Source: Bordetella ansorpii (GTDB lineage Bacteria; Pseudomonadota; Gammaproteobacteria; Burkholderiales; Burkholderiaceae_B). Taken from it: 64,000 bases of DNA. The stretch lies in NCBI RefSeq assembly GCF_900078705.1, contig NZ_FKIF01000002.1:496001-560000 (forward strand). Direction: 5' to 3'. Below the pieces are notes generated by a model, which was not told the DNA's origin, did no database searches, and saw only the letters and a list, made by a program, of their open reading frames with translations. Of the stretch, positions 1 through 11,600 are shown piece by piece. Made by a program: the position numbers and the translations under genes. Positions within the stretch are counted from its first letter, which is position 1. Each line of letters opens with the position of its first letter.

Positions 1-329
1 CAGAGCGGGCGGATCATCGAAATTTGTTTCAAATAGTCGGGTGTGCTTCTGCCGGTAACGAGGCGGCAAAATACAAGAACCGGCGGGTTTATTGCGACCG
101 GGCAGAATGCCCCCGCGCGGCGTCCTGGTCCTCGGCCGCCTCCGCCGAGCCAGTGGCATGCTCGTCATTCCGGGCATGCGGGGGCCGTTTCGTGGCGGGC
201 AGGGCGCACCGTTTTTCGGTGGCATGTCACGATTCGGTCAGATTGGCTTTCTAGACTGGCTGCCTTTGCACGCTCGGGGGTGGTGCGCGATGCGCGGCGC
301 CTTCTGACCGGCACCCGTCTTTCGACCCA
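1..329. other. Intergenic region upstream of the surface-signalling genes
   Basis: No convincing gene. The small open frames here overlap each other on one strand and match no family I recognise. The stretch contains the Pho-box-like promoter at 224-257, listed separately. The gene to the left lies outside the window. Confidence 0.6.
224..257 (+). promoter_or_regulatory. Candidate Pho box with -10 element for the STN/sigma/anti-sigma operon
   Basis: Two 7-base half sites, ATGTCAC (224-230) and CGGTCAG (235-241), are separated by 4 bases, so their GTCA cores repeat every 11 bases as in the PhoB consensus CTGTCAT-N4-CTGTCAT; 10 of 14 consensus positions match. Ten bases further on is TAGACT (252-257), a fair -10, with no good -35. 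This is the layout of PhoB-activated promoters, where the Pho box takes the place of the -35. Seen: half sites and spacing. Inferred: PhoB binding. Confidence 0.45.
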
Positions 330-1022
330 ATGATTTCCTCATGGTACCGACACCCGCCGCGCGTCGTGCTTGGGATGATGGCGGCCGTCATGTCGTGCGC
401 CATGCTTTGCGTCGTCCTGGCTCCCGATGCTTGCGCGCAGATGCAGGTCCCAGCCGCGCAGGACTTCGACATACCCCGTCAACCGCTTCAGGCGGCCCTG
501 GAGCAGTACGGCATTCGCACCGGACAGGCGTTGCTTTACGAGACCCGCATCCTGGCCGGGCGCTTTTCTTCGCCCGTGGTCGGCCGGTATACCCCGGACG
601 CCGCCTTGCACCGACTGATCGAAGGTACCGGTGTGCGTGCCGACTATGTCAGCGCGCACGCCTTCGTGCTCTCGCTCGATGCCGCGGCGCCGCGCGCGGC
701 CGCCCGGGTTCCGGCCGGCAAGGCGCGCTACTACGGCCTGCTGCAAGCAGGGATAGAGCAGGCACTGTGCGCAGACCCCGCCACCGCGCCCGGCGCCTAT
801 CGCGTGGGCATGCGGTTCTGGCTGGATGGCGCCGGCGTGATGCAGCGGTTCGAAATGGCAGGAACGACCGGCGATGTCGTTCTCGACGAGAAGATCGTGG
901 TCCGGCTGCGAGGGTTCAGCGTGGGCGAGCCGCCGCCATCCGGCGTGCGCCAGCCCCTGACGGTGTTGATCGAGCCTGGGGACCGCGCCACCACGGGCGA
1001 TTGCGCGGCCCGGCTGAACTAA
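330..1022 (+). CDS. VreA-like periplasmic signalling protein (STN domain plus TonB-like domain)
   Basis: 230 aa. A signal peptide of about 36 residues with a hydrophobic core (12-32) ends at ACA-Q. An STN (secretin/TonB short N-terminal) domain spans about residues 46-116; in cell-surface signalling this domain normally sits on a TonB-dependent receptor and touches the FecR-type anti-sigma factor. There is no beta-barrel. Instead residues ~131-215 (RYYGLLQAGIEQAL..., YRVGMRFWLDGAG, VRLRGFSVGEPPP) resemble a TonB C-terminal domain. The same architecture is known in Pseudomonas VreA of the PUMA3 system. The gene lies 13 bases upstream of an ECF sigma gene and is probably cotranscribed with it from the Pho-box-like promoter. 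Start at ATG 330 gives a good signal peptide but has only a weak ribosome site. Function by architecture and context. Confidence 0.7.
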   Translation: MISSWYRHPPRVVLGMMAAVMSCAMLCVVLAPDACAQMQVPAAQDFDIPRQPLQAALEQYGIRTGQALLYETRILAGRFSSPVVGRYTPDAALHRLIEGTGVRADYVSAHAFVLSLDAAAPRAAARVPAGKARYYGLLQAGIEQALCADPATAPGAYRVGMRFWLDGAGVMQRFEMAGTTGDVVLDEKIVVRLRGFSVGEPPPSGVRQPLTVLIEPGDRATTGDCAARLN

Positions 1023-1035
1023 CCAGGCGAAGACG

Positions 1036-1548
1036 ATGAGCACCTATACGCTGGCGGAACTGCGGCATTTCCTGACCGACCGCTACGACGCGCTGAAGCG
1101 CCGCCTGGCCTACCAGTTGGGTAGCGAAGAGCGTGCCGGCGATGCGCTGCATGACACCTGGGTGAGACTGAACGGTCGCGATGACATGCCGCCCGTCGAC
1201 AACCCGCAGGCCTTCGTGCTGCGCATGGCCGTCAACTCGGCGGTCGACCGCTGGCGCAAGGACACCCGGCTGGTCAGTGCGTCGGAAATCGACGATCTGC
1301 TGCAGCTGGACGATGCCGAACTCGGACCGCGCCACAGCCTCGAAGCCCAGTTCGAACTGCAGCAATTGCTGCGCGTCCTGGACGAGCTGCCGGAGCGGCG
1401 GCGGCAGATATTCCTTGCCATACGCATCGATGGCGTGACGCGGAAAGAACTGTCCAAGCAATACGGCATTTCGCAACGCGCCATCGAGGCCGAATTGCGC
1501 CGCGCGCACGACTATTGCGCGCAACGGCTGGACAGGGGAGGGGTGTGA
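1036..1548 (+). CDS. FecI/VreI-type ECF RNA polymerase sigma factor
   Basis: 170 aa, the usual size for the family. Residues ~8-75 form sigma region 2 (DALHDTWVRL, then NPQAFVLRMAVNSAVDRWRK, as in FecI-group proteins). Residues ~112-165 form region 4 with a helix-turn-helix (DGVTRKELSKQYGISQRAIE). It should direct core RNA polymerase to its target promoter when released by the anti-sigma factor. It follows the STN gene by 13 bases and its stop TGA (1546-1548) shares the A with the start ATG of the FecR-type gene, so the two are translationally coupled. The likely target is the large adhesin gene downstream. Confidence 0.88.
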   Translation: MSTYTLAELRHFLTDRYDALKRRLAYQLGSEERAGDALHDTWVRLNGRDDMPPVDNPQAFVLRMAVNSAVDRWRKDTRLVSASEIDDLLQLDDAELGPRHSLEAQFELQQLLRVLDELPERRRQIFLAIRIDGVTRKELSKQYGISQRAIEAELRRAHDYCAQRLDRGGV

Positions 1549-2492
1549 TGCAAGATCCCATCCTCGACAAGCAGGCGCGCGACTGGCTGCGCCACCTGAC
1601 GTCCGGGCAGGCCACCGGCCGGGACGTGAAGCAGTTCGAACAGTGGCGCGACGCCAGCGCCGAGCACCGGGCGGCCTGGAACAGCGCGCGCCGGACCTGG
1701 CGCGACCTGGGCGACCTGGGACGCGCCTGGCGCGAGCGCCGGCCCGCCGAGCAGCCGCGCCGTTCGCGGCGCAGGCTGATTCTGGGCGCGGGGCTGGCGG
1801 CGGGCGGCGCCGCGGCCACCGCGCTGGCGATGTTCCCGCCGATGGCGCTCTGGCCGTCGCTGCGCGAATGGGGCGCGGACTATCGCACGGCGGTCGGCGA
1901 GCAGCGCCGGCTCGCGCTGGCCGGCGACGTGCATGTCGTCATGAACACGCGCACCAGCCTGTCGGCCTGGCTCGAGGCCGGGCAGCAGCGCATCGAGCTG
2001 CTGGAAGGCGAGGCCGCCTTCGAGTGCAAGGATGGGGACCGGTCGCTGGAGATCCTGGCGGGCGATGGCAGCATCCGGGCCGGCCTGGCCAGCCTGGACG
2101 TGCGGCGGCTGGGCGGCAGCGTCTGGGTGACCTGCCTGGACGGCCAGGCCGAGGTGCTTCACGGTGGGCGGCGGCTCACGCTGGGACCCCGGCAGCAAGT
2201 GCGCTACAACGGGCAAGACATGCTGCCCATCGTCGCCGTCGCGAACCCCTCGGCGGCCGCCTCCTGGCGCAATGGCGTCGTGGTGATCGACAACCTGCCG
2301 TTGCCCGACGCCATCGACGAGATCAACCGCTATCGACCAGGCCGGGTGGTCCTGGTCAACGACAGGCTGGCCGGACGCCGCCTGAGCGGGCGATTTCCCA
2401 TCGGCGACCTCGACGTGGCGCTGGTCCAGATCGAACGCCTGTTGGGCGCGACCCTGCGGTACGGACCTGCCGGATTGGTGCTGATTGCCTGA
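1548..2492 (+). CDS. FecR/VreR-type anti-sigma factor
   Basis: 314 aa. Start chosen at ATG 1548, which overlaps the sigma factor stop (TGATG); an upstream in-frame start would run back into the sigma gene. The N-terminal cytoplasmic part (~1-70, DWLRHLTSGQATGRDVKQFE, a DUF4880-like sigma-binding domain) is followed by an arginine cluster (RRSRRR, 71-76) and one membrane segment (~77-98). The periplasmic FecR domain follows (DYRTAVGEQRRLALAGDVHV), with a C-terminal STN-like fold (DNLPLPDAIDEINRYRPGRV...). It should hold the sigma factor at the inner membrane until the STN protein signals. Confidence 0.88.
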   Translation: MQDPILDKQARDWLRHLTSGQATGRDVKQFEQWRDASAEHRAAWNSARRTWRDLGDLGRAWRERRPAEQPRRSRRRLILGAGLAAGGAAATALAMFPPMALWPSLREWGADYRTAVGEQRRLALAGDVHVVMNTRTSLSAWLEAGQQRIELLEGEAAFECKDGDRSLEILAGDGSIRAGLASLDVRRLGGSVWVTCLDGQAEVLHGGRRLTLGPRQQVRYNGQDMLPIVAVANPSAAASWRNGVVVIDNLPLPDAIDEINRYRPGRVVLVNDRLAGRRLSGRFPIGDLDVALVQIERLLGATLRYGPAGLVLIA

Positions 2493-2512
2493 GCGATGCG
2501 TTGCGCCACGCG

Positions 2513-2541
2513 GGAAATGTATCAAGCCATAAAAATTTAAT
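2513..2541 (+). promoter_or_regulatory. Candidate FecI-type promoter of the large adhesin gene
   Basis: GGAAAT (2513-2518) equals the -35 of the E. coli fecA promoter recognised by FecI. Seventeen bases later begins TTTAAT (2536-2541), within an A/T-rich run (2529-2541) that stands out in this GC-rich DNA. It lies about 100 bases before the adhesin start. The -10 does not match the fecA -10, so this is a weak call resting on the -35 and position. Confidence 0.3.
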
Positions 2542-2643
2542 CAGGGACGAGCTTCCGGATGCCGGGCGCCCGCGCGTCTATGCGGGGTAACGGTCTTGCT
2601 TCGCGGCGGGGCCGATGGCCCAAGTTTTTCCGGAACCCCTTCC

Positions 2644-5600
2644 ATGCCCGTTCGTCCTGTGTCCCGCGCCGCCGTCCCGGTCTTCTCCTTGCAGCCCACG
2701 GCGCTGCATGCCGCCCTGGCGGCGTTGCTGCTGGCCGGCGGCCTGAGTTCTCCCATCGAGGCCCATGCCGCCGGCGCCTGGTGGGCGGTGCAGGGGGCCG
2801 GCCGGGAAAACGTCTCCGGCGCCGCGGGCCTCAATGCCGCGCGGGCCCGGCAGCGGGCCCAGGCCGCGTCCACGCAGTCGGCGAATCAGCGGCTGGCCGC
2901 CGAGCAGGCCGGGAGAATGGTCGCCAACGCGGGCCGCACGGCGCAGGTGATCGCCGCCGAGATGGCGCGCCAGCAGCGCGAGCGCGACAAGATGCTGGCC
3001 GGCGCCTCGTCCATTCCGGATGGCGTGACGCCCGGGGGCCTGCAGCAGGACCTGGCCGCGGGATGGGACGGCGCAGAGCAGACATTGCGCGTGCTGCAAG
3101 CGCAGGGCCGCACCGAAGTCGCCATCAGGCAGGACAAGGCCAAGGCCATCCTGAACTGGAAGACCTTCAACGTCGGCAGAAACACCACGGTGCATTTCGA
3201 CCAGAGCGCGGGCACGGATGCCAGGACGGGGCGCAATGACTGGGCGGTGCTCAACCGCATCACCGATCCCAGCGGCAGACCCAGCGAGATCGCGGGCCAG
3301 ATCAAGGCCGAAGGCAGTGTGTATCTCATCAACCGGAACGGCATCGTCTTCACCGGAACCAGCCAGATCAACACCCGCAGCCTGGTGGCCTCCAGCCTGA
3401 AGCTGACGGACGAGCAGTTCAGGGCGGGCCTGAATGTACGGCTCGGGGCGAACACGGGCGATCCCGGCTACTGGAGCGGCCTGGAGATCGCGGTCGGCAT
3501 TCCCACCTTCGGCGAAAACCCCACGAACTTGCCGGCCGACTCGTCCGTCCAGTTCGCCGACATGGGGCCTGCGTTCGATCCGGGCGCGGCGCCGGGCGAT
3601 GTCAAGGTGCAGGCCGGCGCGCAGATCAAGGCGCAGGGCGGCCATGTGCTGCTGTTCGCGCCCAAGGTGAGCAATGCCGGCAGCATCCGCACGCCGGACG
3701 GCCAGACCTTGATGGCCGCGGGCGAGAACGTCTGGCTGGAAGCCAAGGCGAACGATCCCACCGTGCGCGGCTTCGATGCCGTGGTCTCGTCGGTGCGGCC
3801 CTGGGCCTTCCCGGCCAGGTTCCTGGTCGAGCCGCGCACGGACCCCGCCTTCCAGCAGTATCTGATCGGACGAATCGTGTCCGACATCATGCCGCGGATG
3901 GAGCAGCGCGCGGCAGAGGTCGGTTACAGCGTGCTCAACACCGGCATCGTGCAGGCCGATCATGGCGACATCACGCTGGTATCGCGCGAGATCAACCAGA
4001 ACGGCGTGCTGCAGGCCAGCACGGCGCTGAACAACCGGGCGGGCTCCATCCGCCTGCGTGCGTGGGGCCAGGGCGTCTACAACATCGACAACAACCTCGC
4101 CGCCTCTGCCTCGCATCTGGTGGCGTGGTCGGGGGGCGCGCTGACCCTGGGCCCGGACAGCATCACCCAGGTCGTCAACGATTGGCAGGACGCCACGCAG
4201 ATCGAAAGCAGCGCGCTGGCGAACCGCTATCAGCCCGGCCGCATCGAGCTCTACGGCAAATCCATCGACGTGCAGGCCCGCGCCCAGGTCACCGCCGCGG
4301 CGGGCGAGATCGACATCCAGGCCCAGGCCAATCCCGCGGCCCTGCTGCGCCACCTTCAATTCGGCGACGGCAGCCGTGTTCTCGTCGGAGAGAACGCCAC
4401 CATCAGCACCGCCGGCCTGCTGGAGATGCCGGTGGACATGGCCTCCAACTTCGTCGAGGCCGAACTGCGCATCAATGAATTGCGCGACTCTCATCAGCAG
4501 TCGGGCACCTGGCTTTACGGCAGAAAAGTCATCGTGGACCGGCGCAAGTCGGGCACCCTCGATGGCCTGATGGGGGGCGTGGAATGGGTGACCGACGGCT
4601 CGGGCAAGGTGGTCAAGGGCGCCTGGATCGGCACGCCGCTGGCGGACGTGACGGGTTGGGTCGGCAATGGCCTGGTCACCCTGTCCGAATTGGCGGCCCG
4701 GGGCGGCAGCATCACGATCCAGTCCAACGGCTCGATGATCACGCGGCCGGGCTCCATTCTGGACGTCTCCGGCGGTTCGGTGCGATACAGCGACGGCTGG
4801 AATACCGAGACCCTGCTGCGCGGCGCGGACGGGCGCCTGTACCCGATGTCGTCCGCTCCGGCGGACATGATCTACGTCGGTATCGCGGGCCAGTATCAGG
4901 CGATGCACGCGCGCTGGGGCGTCACGCGCACTTTCCTGAATCCCGTGTTGCCCGCACGGCGCTGGGAGCGTGGCTACGCCGAAGGGCGAGAGGCGGGCTC
5001 GATCGAAATCCTGGCCGGCAGCGCCTTCATTCTGGAAGGCGAGATGAAAGGCTCGGTGCAGCCGGGCGACCGCGCGCAGGAACTGGCCGACCTGCCCCAG
5101 GCCGGCCGGTTGCTGATCGGCTCCAACCGGGCGCAGGAAGGTCTGTGGACCCTGGGCAAGGTCATCATCGGCAATACGCCTACGCTGTTGCCCGAAGACT
5201 TCACCATCGACAGCCCGCTGGGCAAGGATGCCTTCCTGACCGAGGAGGAAGGCCAGTCCGCGGGCACCGCCGCGGGCGCGGGCCGGACCACCTGGCTGTC
5301 GGCCGCTTCGCTCAGCCATTCCGGCATGGGCTCCATCGAATTGAACCTGACCACCGGTTTCAACCTGGAAGAAGGCGCCGTGGTGAACCTGGCGCCGGGC
5401 GCCCGCTTCGTGGCCCAGGTCTATGACGGCTCGGGCAACCCCGGCGATTTCGACATCCAGGGCAGCCTCATCGCACCGGGCGGCAGCATCACCCTGAGCG
5501 CGGGCGGGGTCGCGGACAGCGTGCTGCGGCTGGGCGCGAACAGCGTGCTGAGCACGGCGGGCCAGTGGATAAACGACACCGCCAGCGGCGGCGCCACGCT

Positions 5601-8600
5601 GGGCCGCGCCATCCACGGCGGCGGCATCGTGCTGGGCACGCCCGTGAAAGAAGGCCTGGGCACGGTGTACGGCAAGGTGGACGTGGCGGCGGGCGCGGTG
5701 GTGGACGTATCCGGCGGCGGCTGGCTGCCCGACGCCGGCCCGGACGGCCGTGGCGGCAAGATGCGGGCCGGCAACGGCGGTAGCGCCAGCCTGATGGCGT
5801 TCGACAGCGCCGCGCTCGATACGCTGGACCTGCGAGGCTGGTCGGGGGGCAACGCCTCCCGGCTCAGCATCATGGCCACCAGCGATGTGCAACTGGGCGG
5901 CGCGGCGCCCGGGGGGGAAGCGGTCCCCGGCGCCACGGAAACCCTGCATCTGCCCGAGACCCTGTTCAGCGAGCGCGGCTTCGGCACGATCAGCGTCCGC
6001 TCGCTCGGCGGGGATGTCGTGGTCGCGCAGGGGGCGCAAGTCCGCGTCCTGCCCTCGGTGTGGGACATGTCGGCGCCGCTGGCGTGGCGGGCGCTGCCCA
6101 GCGGCCAATCCCTGGGCAGCGTGCTGGCCCCCGTGGCGCTCGATGCCTTGCCCGGAGACGTCCGCGCCGCGCGCGCGCCCGGCGGCGTGTCGCTGGCCAC
6201 CGGCGTCTCCGGTGGAAGCATCCGCATCGAGGCGGGCTCCCTCGTGCAGGTGGAACCCGGGGGCTCCGTGTCCCTGGATGCGGGCGGATCCGGGCAAGCC
6301 ACCATCGCGGGCCGCATCGTCGCGCCGGCGGGCACGGTGGACATCCGGGCCATCACCTCGTTGACGCTGGCCGAGGGGGCGGAACTGCTGCTGCCCGGCG
6401 TGGCGCAAGTTTTCTACGATCCGGTGACGCAGTTGCAGCGGGGCAAGGTTCTCGCGGGCGGCACGGTCTCGCTGACGGCGGGTTCGCTCGACGCGCGGGC
6501 AGGCTCGTCGATCGACGTATCCGGCGCCAGCGGCACAGTGGAATACTGGGCTCGCGAAGCGGGCGTGCTTGGCCCCAACCGGCGCGCGGCGCAGCAACTG
6601 GGCAGCGATGGCGGCGAGGTGGCGGTCACGGTGTCGGCGGGCGGCGCCTTCAACACCACGCTGCGCGCCCACGGCGGCGATGCGCTGGCGGCGGGCGGCT
6701 CCCTGTCCATCGTGGACACCAGCTCGGCCGGCAGCCCGTCCGGGGACCTGGTGACGCCTGACATCGGGTCGTTCCTTTTTTACCGGACACCCGCCGGAAT
6801 GACCGGTACGCACACGTTCGACGGCGTACAGTACACCCGCGTCATCGGCACGAGCGCCAACCTCGACGTGTTCGACGAGTACGTCGGCGACGTCAGGATG
6901 GCCAGCGCAATGCGCACGGCGATCAACGGCACATTGCCGGCGCTGGTTTCCAGCAGCAACGGGATGGTCATCGACGCGGGCGTGGCGGCGGCCAGCGGGT
7001 CCGGCCAGGGCATGGCGGCGTGGGAATACAACACGTCCATCGATCCGCGGGTGGTCGAGCTGCTCAACAAGTATTTCTGGAGCGGCACCGGGACGGCCTT
7101 GAGCCACAAGATCAACATCGGTCGCATCGCCACGTCGGACAGCACCCTGCACGTATCGGCGGCGTCGCTGCGGAACACGGGCATTTCCGCGCTGAGCCTG
7201 CAATCCACGCAGGTGGGGGTGCAGGTTTCCAGCGGCGTGGATCTGAATGTCGAGGGCCGCTTGCGCATCACCGCGCCGGTCATCAAGAGCGACGGCAAGG
7301 GCGGTACGGCACGCCTGCACGCCCACGCGCTGCAGCTGAGGCCCCTGGCAGGCACGGTCGGCGCCGCCGCGGTCAATGCGGGAGAACTGATCCTGTCGGC
7401 CAGCCAGGTCCTCGACATCGCGGGCAGCAGCGTGAAGGGCGATGCCTCGCAATCGGTCAACGTGAATCTGCGGGGATTCGAGCGCACCGTGCTGGAGACC
7501 GGCGACCTGCGCTTCGTGGCGGGGTTGTACAGCGAAGGGGGCGCTGACTACGACGACGCCAATCTGCGGGCCACGCTGGACGTGGATGGGGCATTGGAAA
7601 TCCGGGCCGCGCAGGTCTATCCGGGCACGGCGGTCACGGCGCGGATCGTGTCGGGCCAGTCCATCACGGTGCGCGGCAACGGCAACGCCGAGGCGCCGCT
7701 GTCGGCCGGCGGCAGCCTGACGCTGAGCGCGCCCGTGATCGAGCAGACGGGCGTGCTGCGGGCGCCCTTCGGCCAGATCGTGCTGGACGCCAGCGACCGC
7801 CTGGTGCTGGGCGATGCCAGCCTGACCTCGGTCTCCGGCGCGGGCCTGGGCGTGCTCTACGGCACGCTGCGCAATGCCGAATACTGGCTGGATCCGGCCA
7901 ACCCGCAGGGCCGCAGCCGAACCCATCCCAGCGACGCCAATGTCCTGGACGAGAACCGCTATCTGTCGTCGCTGCCCGAGAAGCGCGTGTCCCTGCAGGC
8001 GCCGGACATCAGCATGGCCGCGGGGGCGGTGGTGGATATCGCGGGCGGCGGCGAGCTGTACGCCTGGGAGCACGTGCCGGGCTCGGGCGGCTCGCACGAC
8101 GCGCTGACGCTGCCGGGCATGTACGCGGTGCTGCCGCGCTATAGCGGGCTGTCGCCCGAGGTGTCCGCTGGCGGGGACGCCGCGGGCCGCAAGGTATGGC
8201 TGGCCGGCGGTGGCCTGGAGGCGGGCTGGTACACGCTGCTGCCGGCGCGTTATGCCATGCTGCCTGGCGCCTTTGCGGTGCAGGCCACGGGACAGGCCAT
8301 GCCGGCGGGCGCCGCGTCGTCAGCAGACGTGGCCCGCCTGCGCGAAGGCTCGGTGCTCGTGGCCGGCCGGATGCACGACTCCATCAGCGGCGCGCAGGAT
8401 GCCACCTCGTCGGTCTGGCGCGTGTCCCCGGGCGATCTGGTGCGCAAGGTCAGCGAATTCAACGAGGCCCAGGGCAACGCCTTCTTCGCCTCGGACGCCT
8501 TCAAGCTGACGCAGTACCGCCTGACGGGACAGGACGTCGTCACCCCGCGGTTGCCGCGCGACGGCGGCGCGGTGGTCTTCAAGGCCGCCAGCTCCCTGGT

Positions 8601-11600
8601 TCTGGATGGCCAGTTGCGCGCGCAGCCTGGCGAGGGCGGCCGTGGCAGCCTGGTGGACATCTCCGCCGACAGGATCGCCATCGTGGGCGCCGGCCAGGAC
8701 GGCAGCGATCTGCGTGCCGCCGGCTACCTGGTCGTGGACGCGGGCAGCCTGACGCGCTTCGGCGCGGGCAGCCTGCTGGTGGGCGGCACGCGCACGGGCG
8801 ACGCGCAGGGCCTGCAAGTGGACGTTGCCGCCAGCGACGTCGTGCTGCGCAACTCGGCGGACTCCGCGTTGAGCGGTCCCGAAGTGATCCTGGCCGCCAC
8901 GAATCTGGTGTCGATCGAATCGGGCAGCGTCCTGCGCGCGGACGGCCAGGCTTCCGGCGAGGACACGGCACTGGTGCTCAAGCCGCAGGCGGCGGCCCAG
9001 TGGAACGACAACAACACGCCGAACGACACCAACGACGATTACATCGTCACGCCTTCCAAGGACTGGGGCGCCTTGGTGCGCGTGAGCAGCGGCACGGCGG
9101 TGCGGGCGTTGCGCCAGAACGTGGACACCACGACGGGCGGGCAGGTGCGCATCGGCGCGGGCGCCCGGCTGGACGGTGGCGCGGCATTGCTGATCGATGC
9201 CACCAACACGACAGAGATGGCGGCGGGCGCCCAGCTCTCCGGCACGGCCCTGTCGGTGGCCGCGGGCCGCATCGGCATTGGCGGGGGCTCCGCCGGCCTG
9301 GTGCTGGACGCCGACGCGCTGGCCCAGTTGTCGCGGACGCAGGCGTTGACGCTGCACAGCTACAGCAGCCTGGATTTTTATCGCGCTCTGGACATGCGCA
9401 ATCTGGCTCAGGTCGTGCTCGATGCCGCGGCGCTGCACGGTGTCGGCGCCGGCGCCGTGCAGGTGCAGGCCACCCGCCTGACGCTGCAGAACACCGGGGC
9501 GCAGGCCGCTGGCGCCGGCGTGGGCAGCGGCCGCCTGGAACTGACGGCCGACGAGTTGGTGCTGGGCGCCGGCAACAAGTCCATATCCGGGTTCGGCCAC
9601 GTGCTGCTGGCGGGGCGTCAGCGCATCGTGGGCGAAGGCAGCGGCGGCCTGGATGCCGGCGCCGCGCTGCTGACGCTGGGCGCGCCGGTGCTGCAGGGCG
9701 GCGCCGGGGCCGACCAGACGCTGCGCACGCAAGGCCAACTGGTGCTGCAGCGCACGGCGGACATGGACGCCACCGCCATCACGGAGCTGGGCGCGCGCAG
9801 CCTGGGCGCTCGCCTGAGTCTCTCCGGCCAGGGCGTCACCGTCGCCTTGCCGGTGCTGGCACTGGGCGGCAGCGTCTCGGTGGATGCCGGCACGGGCGAC
9901 CTGGCGGTCACGGAGCAAGGCAGCCTGCGCGTGGGCGGCCTTGAACAAGTGTTCTTCGACGTGCCTCAATACGTGGATGCCGGCCAGATCAGCCTGGCCA
10001 CCCGTGGCGGCTCGATCGACCTGGCGCCGGGAAGCCTGCTGGACCTGTCGGCCCATCGGAATGGCGGCGACGCCGGCAACCTGACGGTCGACGCCTCGGC
10101 CGGCGGGCGAGTGAACTTCGGCGGCACGTTGCAGGCGCGTTCGGGCGCGGCCGCGGGCAGCGGGAGCGGCGGCCGCTTCGCGCTGGCCATCGATCAGCTG
10201 GCCGATTTCGGCACCTTGGCGCAGATGCTCAACCAGACGGGCTTCAGCCAGTCGCGGCAATTCCGCATCCGCGAAGGGGACCTGGTCATCTCGGGCGCCA
10301 CGCAGGTGGCGGACTTCGAAGTCATCACCGATCGCGGCTCGATTACCGTCGACGGCACGGCGCATGTCGACGCCAGCGCCACCTACGGCGGCAGCATCCG
10401 CCTGGTGGGCGGGGGCGGCCTGGCCATGCGGGGCGGCGCGATGCTGGCTGCCCGCGCCACCGACACCATCGACGGCGTGGGCGGAGGCCGCATCACCCTG
10501 GAGGCCATCAACGGCAGCCTGCAACTGGCTGGCGGCACGCTGGACCTCAGCGGCGGTGAGGGCGGCAGGCTGCGGCTGCGGGCGCAGCGCAATGCGGGCA
10601 ACGACGGCGTGAACGTCACGGCGTTGGGGGCCTCCGTACAGGGCGCCCGTTTCGCCGTGCTGGAAGGTGTGCGCAGCTACGCCAGCACGGATGGCACCGT
10701 GGAATCCGTCAAGGCCCTGGCCATCGACCAGGCCAATGCCTTTGCGGGCAACCCCGGCATCCTGCCCGGCCTGGGGGGCAATGCGGGCGCCTACACCCTG
10801 GCGGCGGGTATCGACATCACCAGCGCCGGCGACCTGACCCTGGGCAGCGATTGGAACCTGAATGGCGACTTCGGCGCGGCGCACCGGGAAGGCACGCTGA
10901 CGCTGCGCGCGGCGGGCAACCTCAACCTCGATGGCCACCTGAGCGATGGCTTCGATGCGGCGGGGCGCGAGGGCCGGCTGACCGGCGCCGCGTCGTGGAA
11001 CCTGCGCCTGGTGGCGGGCGCGGACCTGGCCTCGGTCGATGCGCTGGCCGTGCAGTCGCCAGGCGCGCTGGCGGCCGATGCCGGCACGCTGCGCGTGGGC
11101 ACGGCCGATGTCACGCCGGGTAGTGGCGGCGCGGGCAAGCTGGTGCGCACCGGCACGGGCGACCTGACCGTACGCGCCGGGCGCGACGTGATACTGGCGC
11201 ACAAGGAATCCGTGCTGTACACGGCGGGGCGGGCCGAAGCGGACCCGACGCTGGGCGGGGGCTTCAGCACCGCAAGCAGCGGCGCCCAGTACGGCGCCGA
11301 CGGCGGCCACGTCGACATCGCGGCGCAAGGCAGCGTGCGGGCGCCCATCGTCCAGGGGTCGCGATCGGATCAGATCCTGACCGAATGGCTGTTCCGCCAG
11401 GGGCGCTATGGCGGCGACGCTTCCAGCCCCACCGGTTACTACGATGCGTACCAGATCGGCAATCCGTGGGACATTCCACCGAGCATGTCCGCCCAGGGCC
11501 AGCAACCGAGCTGGTGGGTGAACTACGCGAGTTTCGAGCAGGGGCTGGGCGCGCTCGGCGGCGGCAACGTGCGGCTTGCCGCGGGCGGCGATCTGGTCAA

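Noticed and set aside
24-333. Three overlapping small frames at the left end of the window
   Set aside because: Mutually overlapping on one strand, no ribosome sites of note, Arg/Ser-rich content typical of out-of-frame GC-rich DNA.
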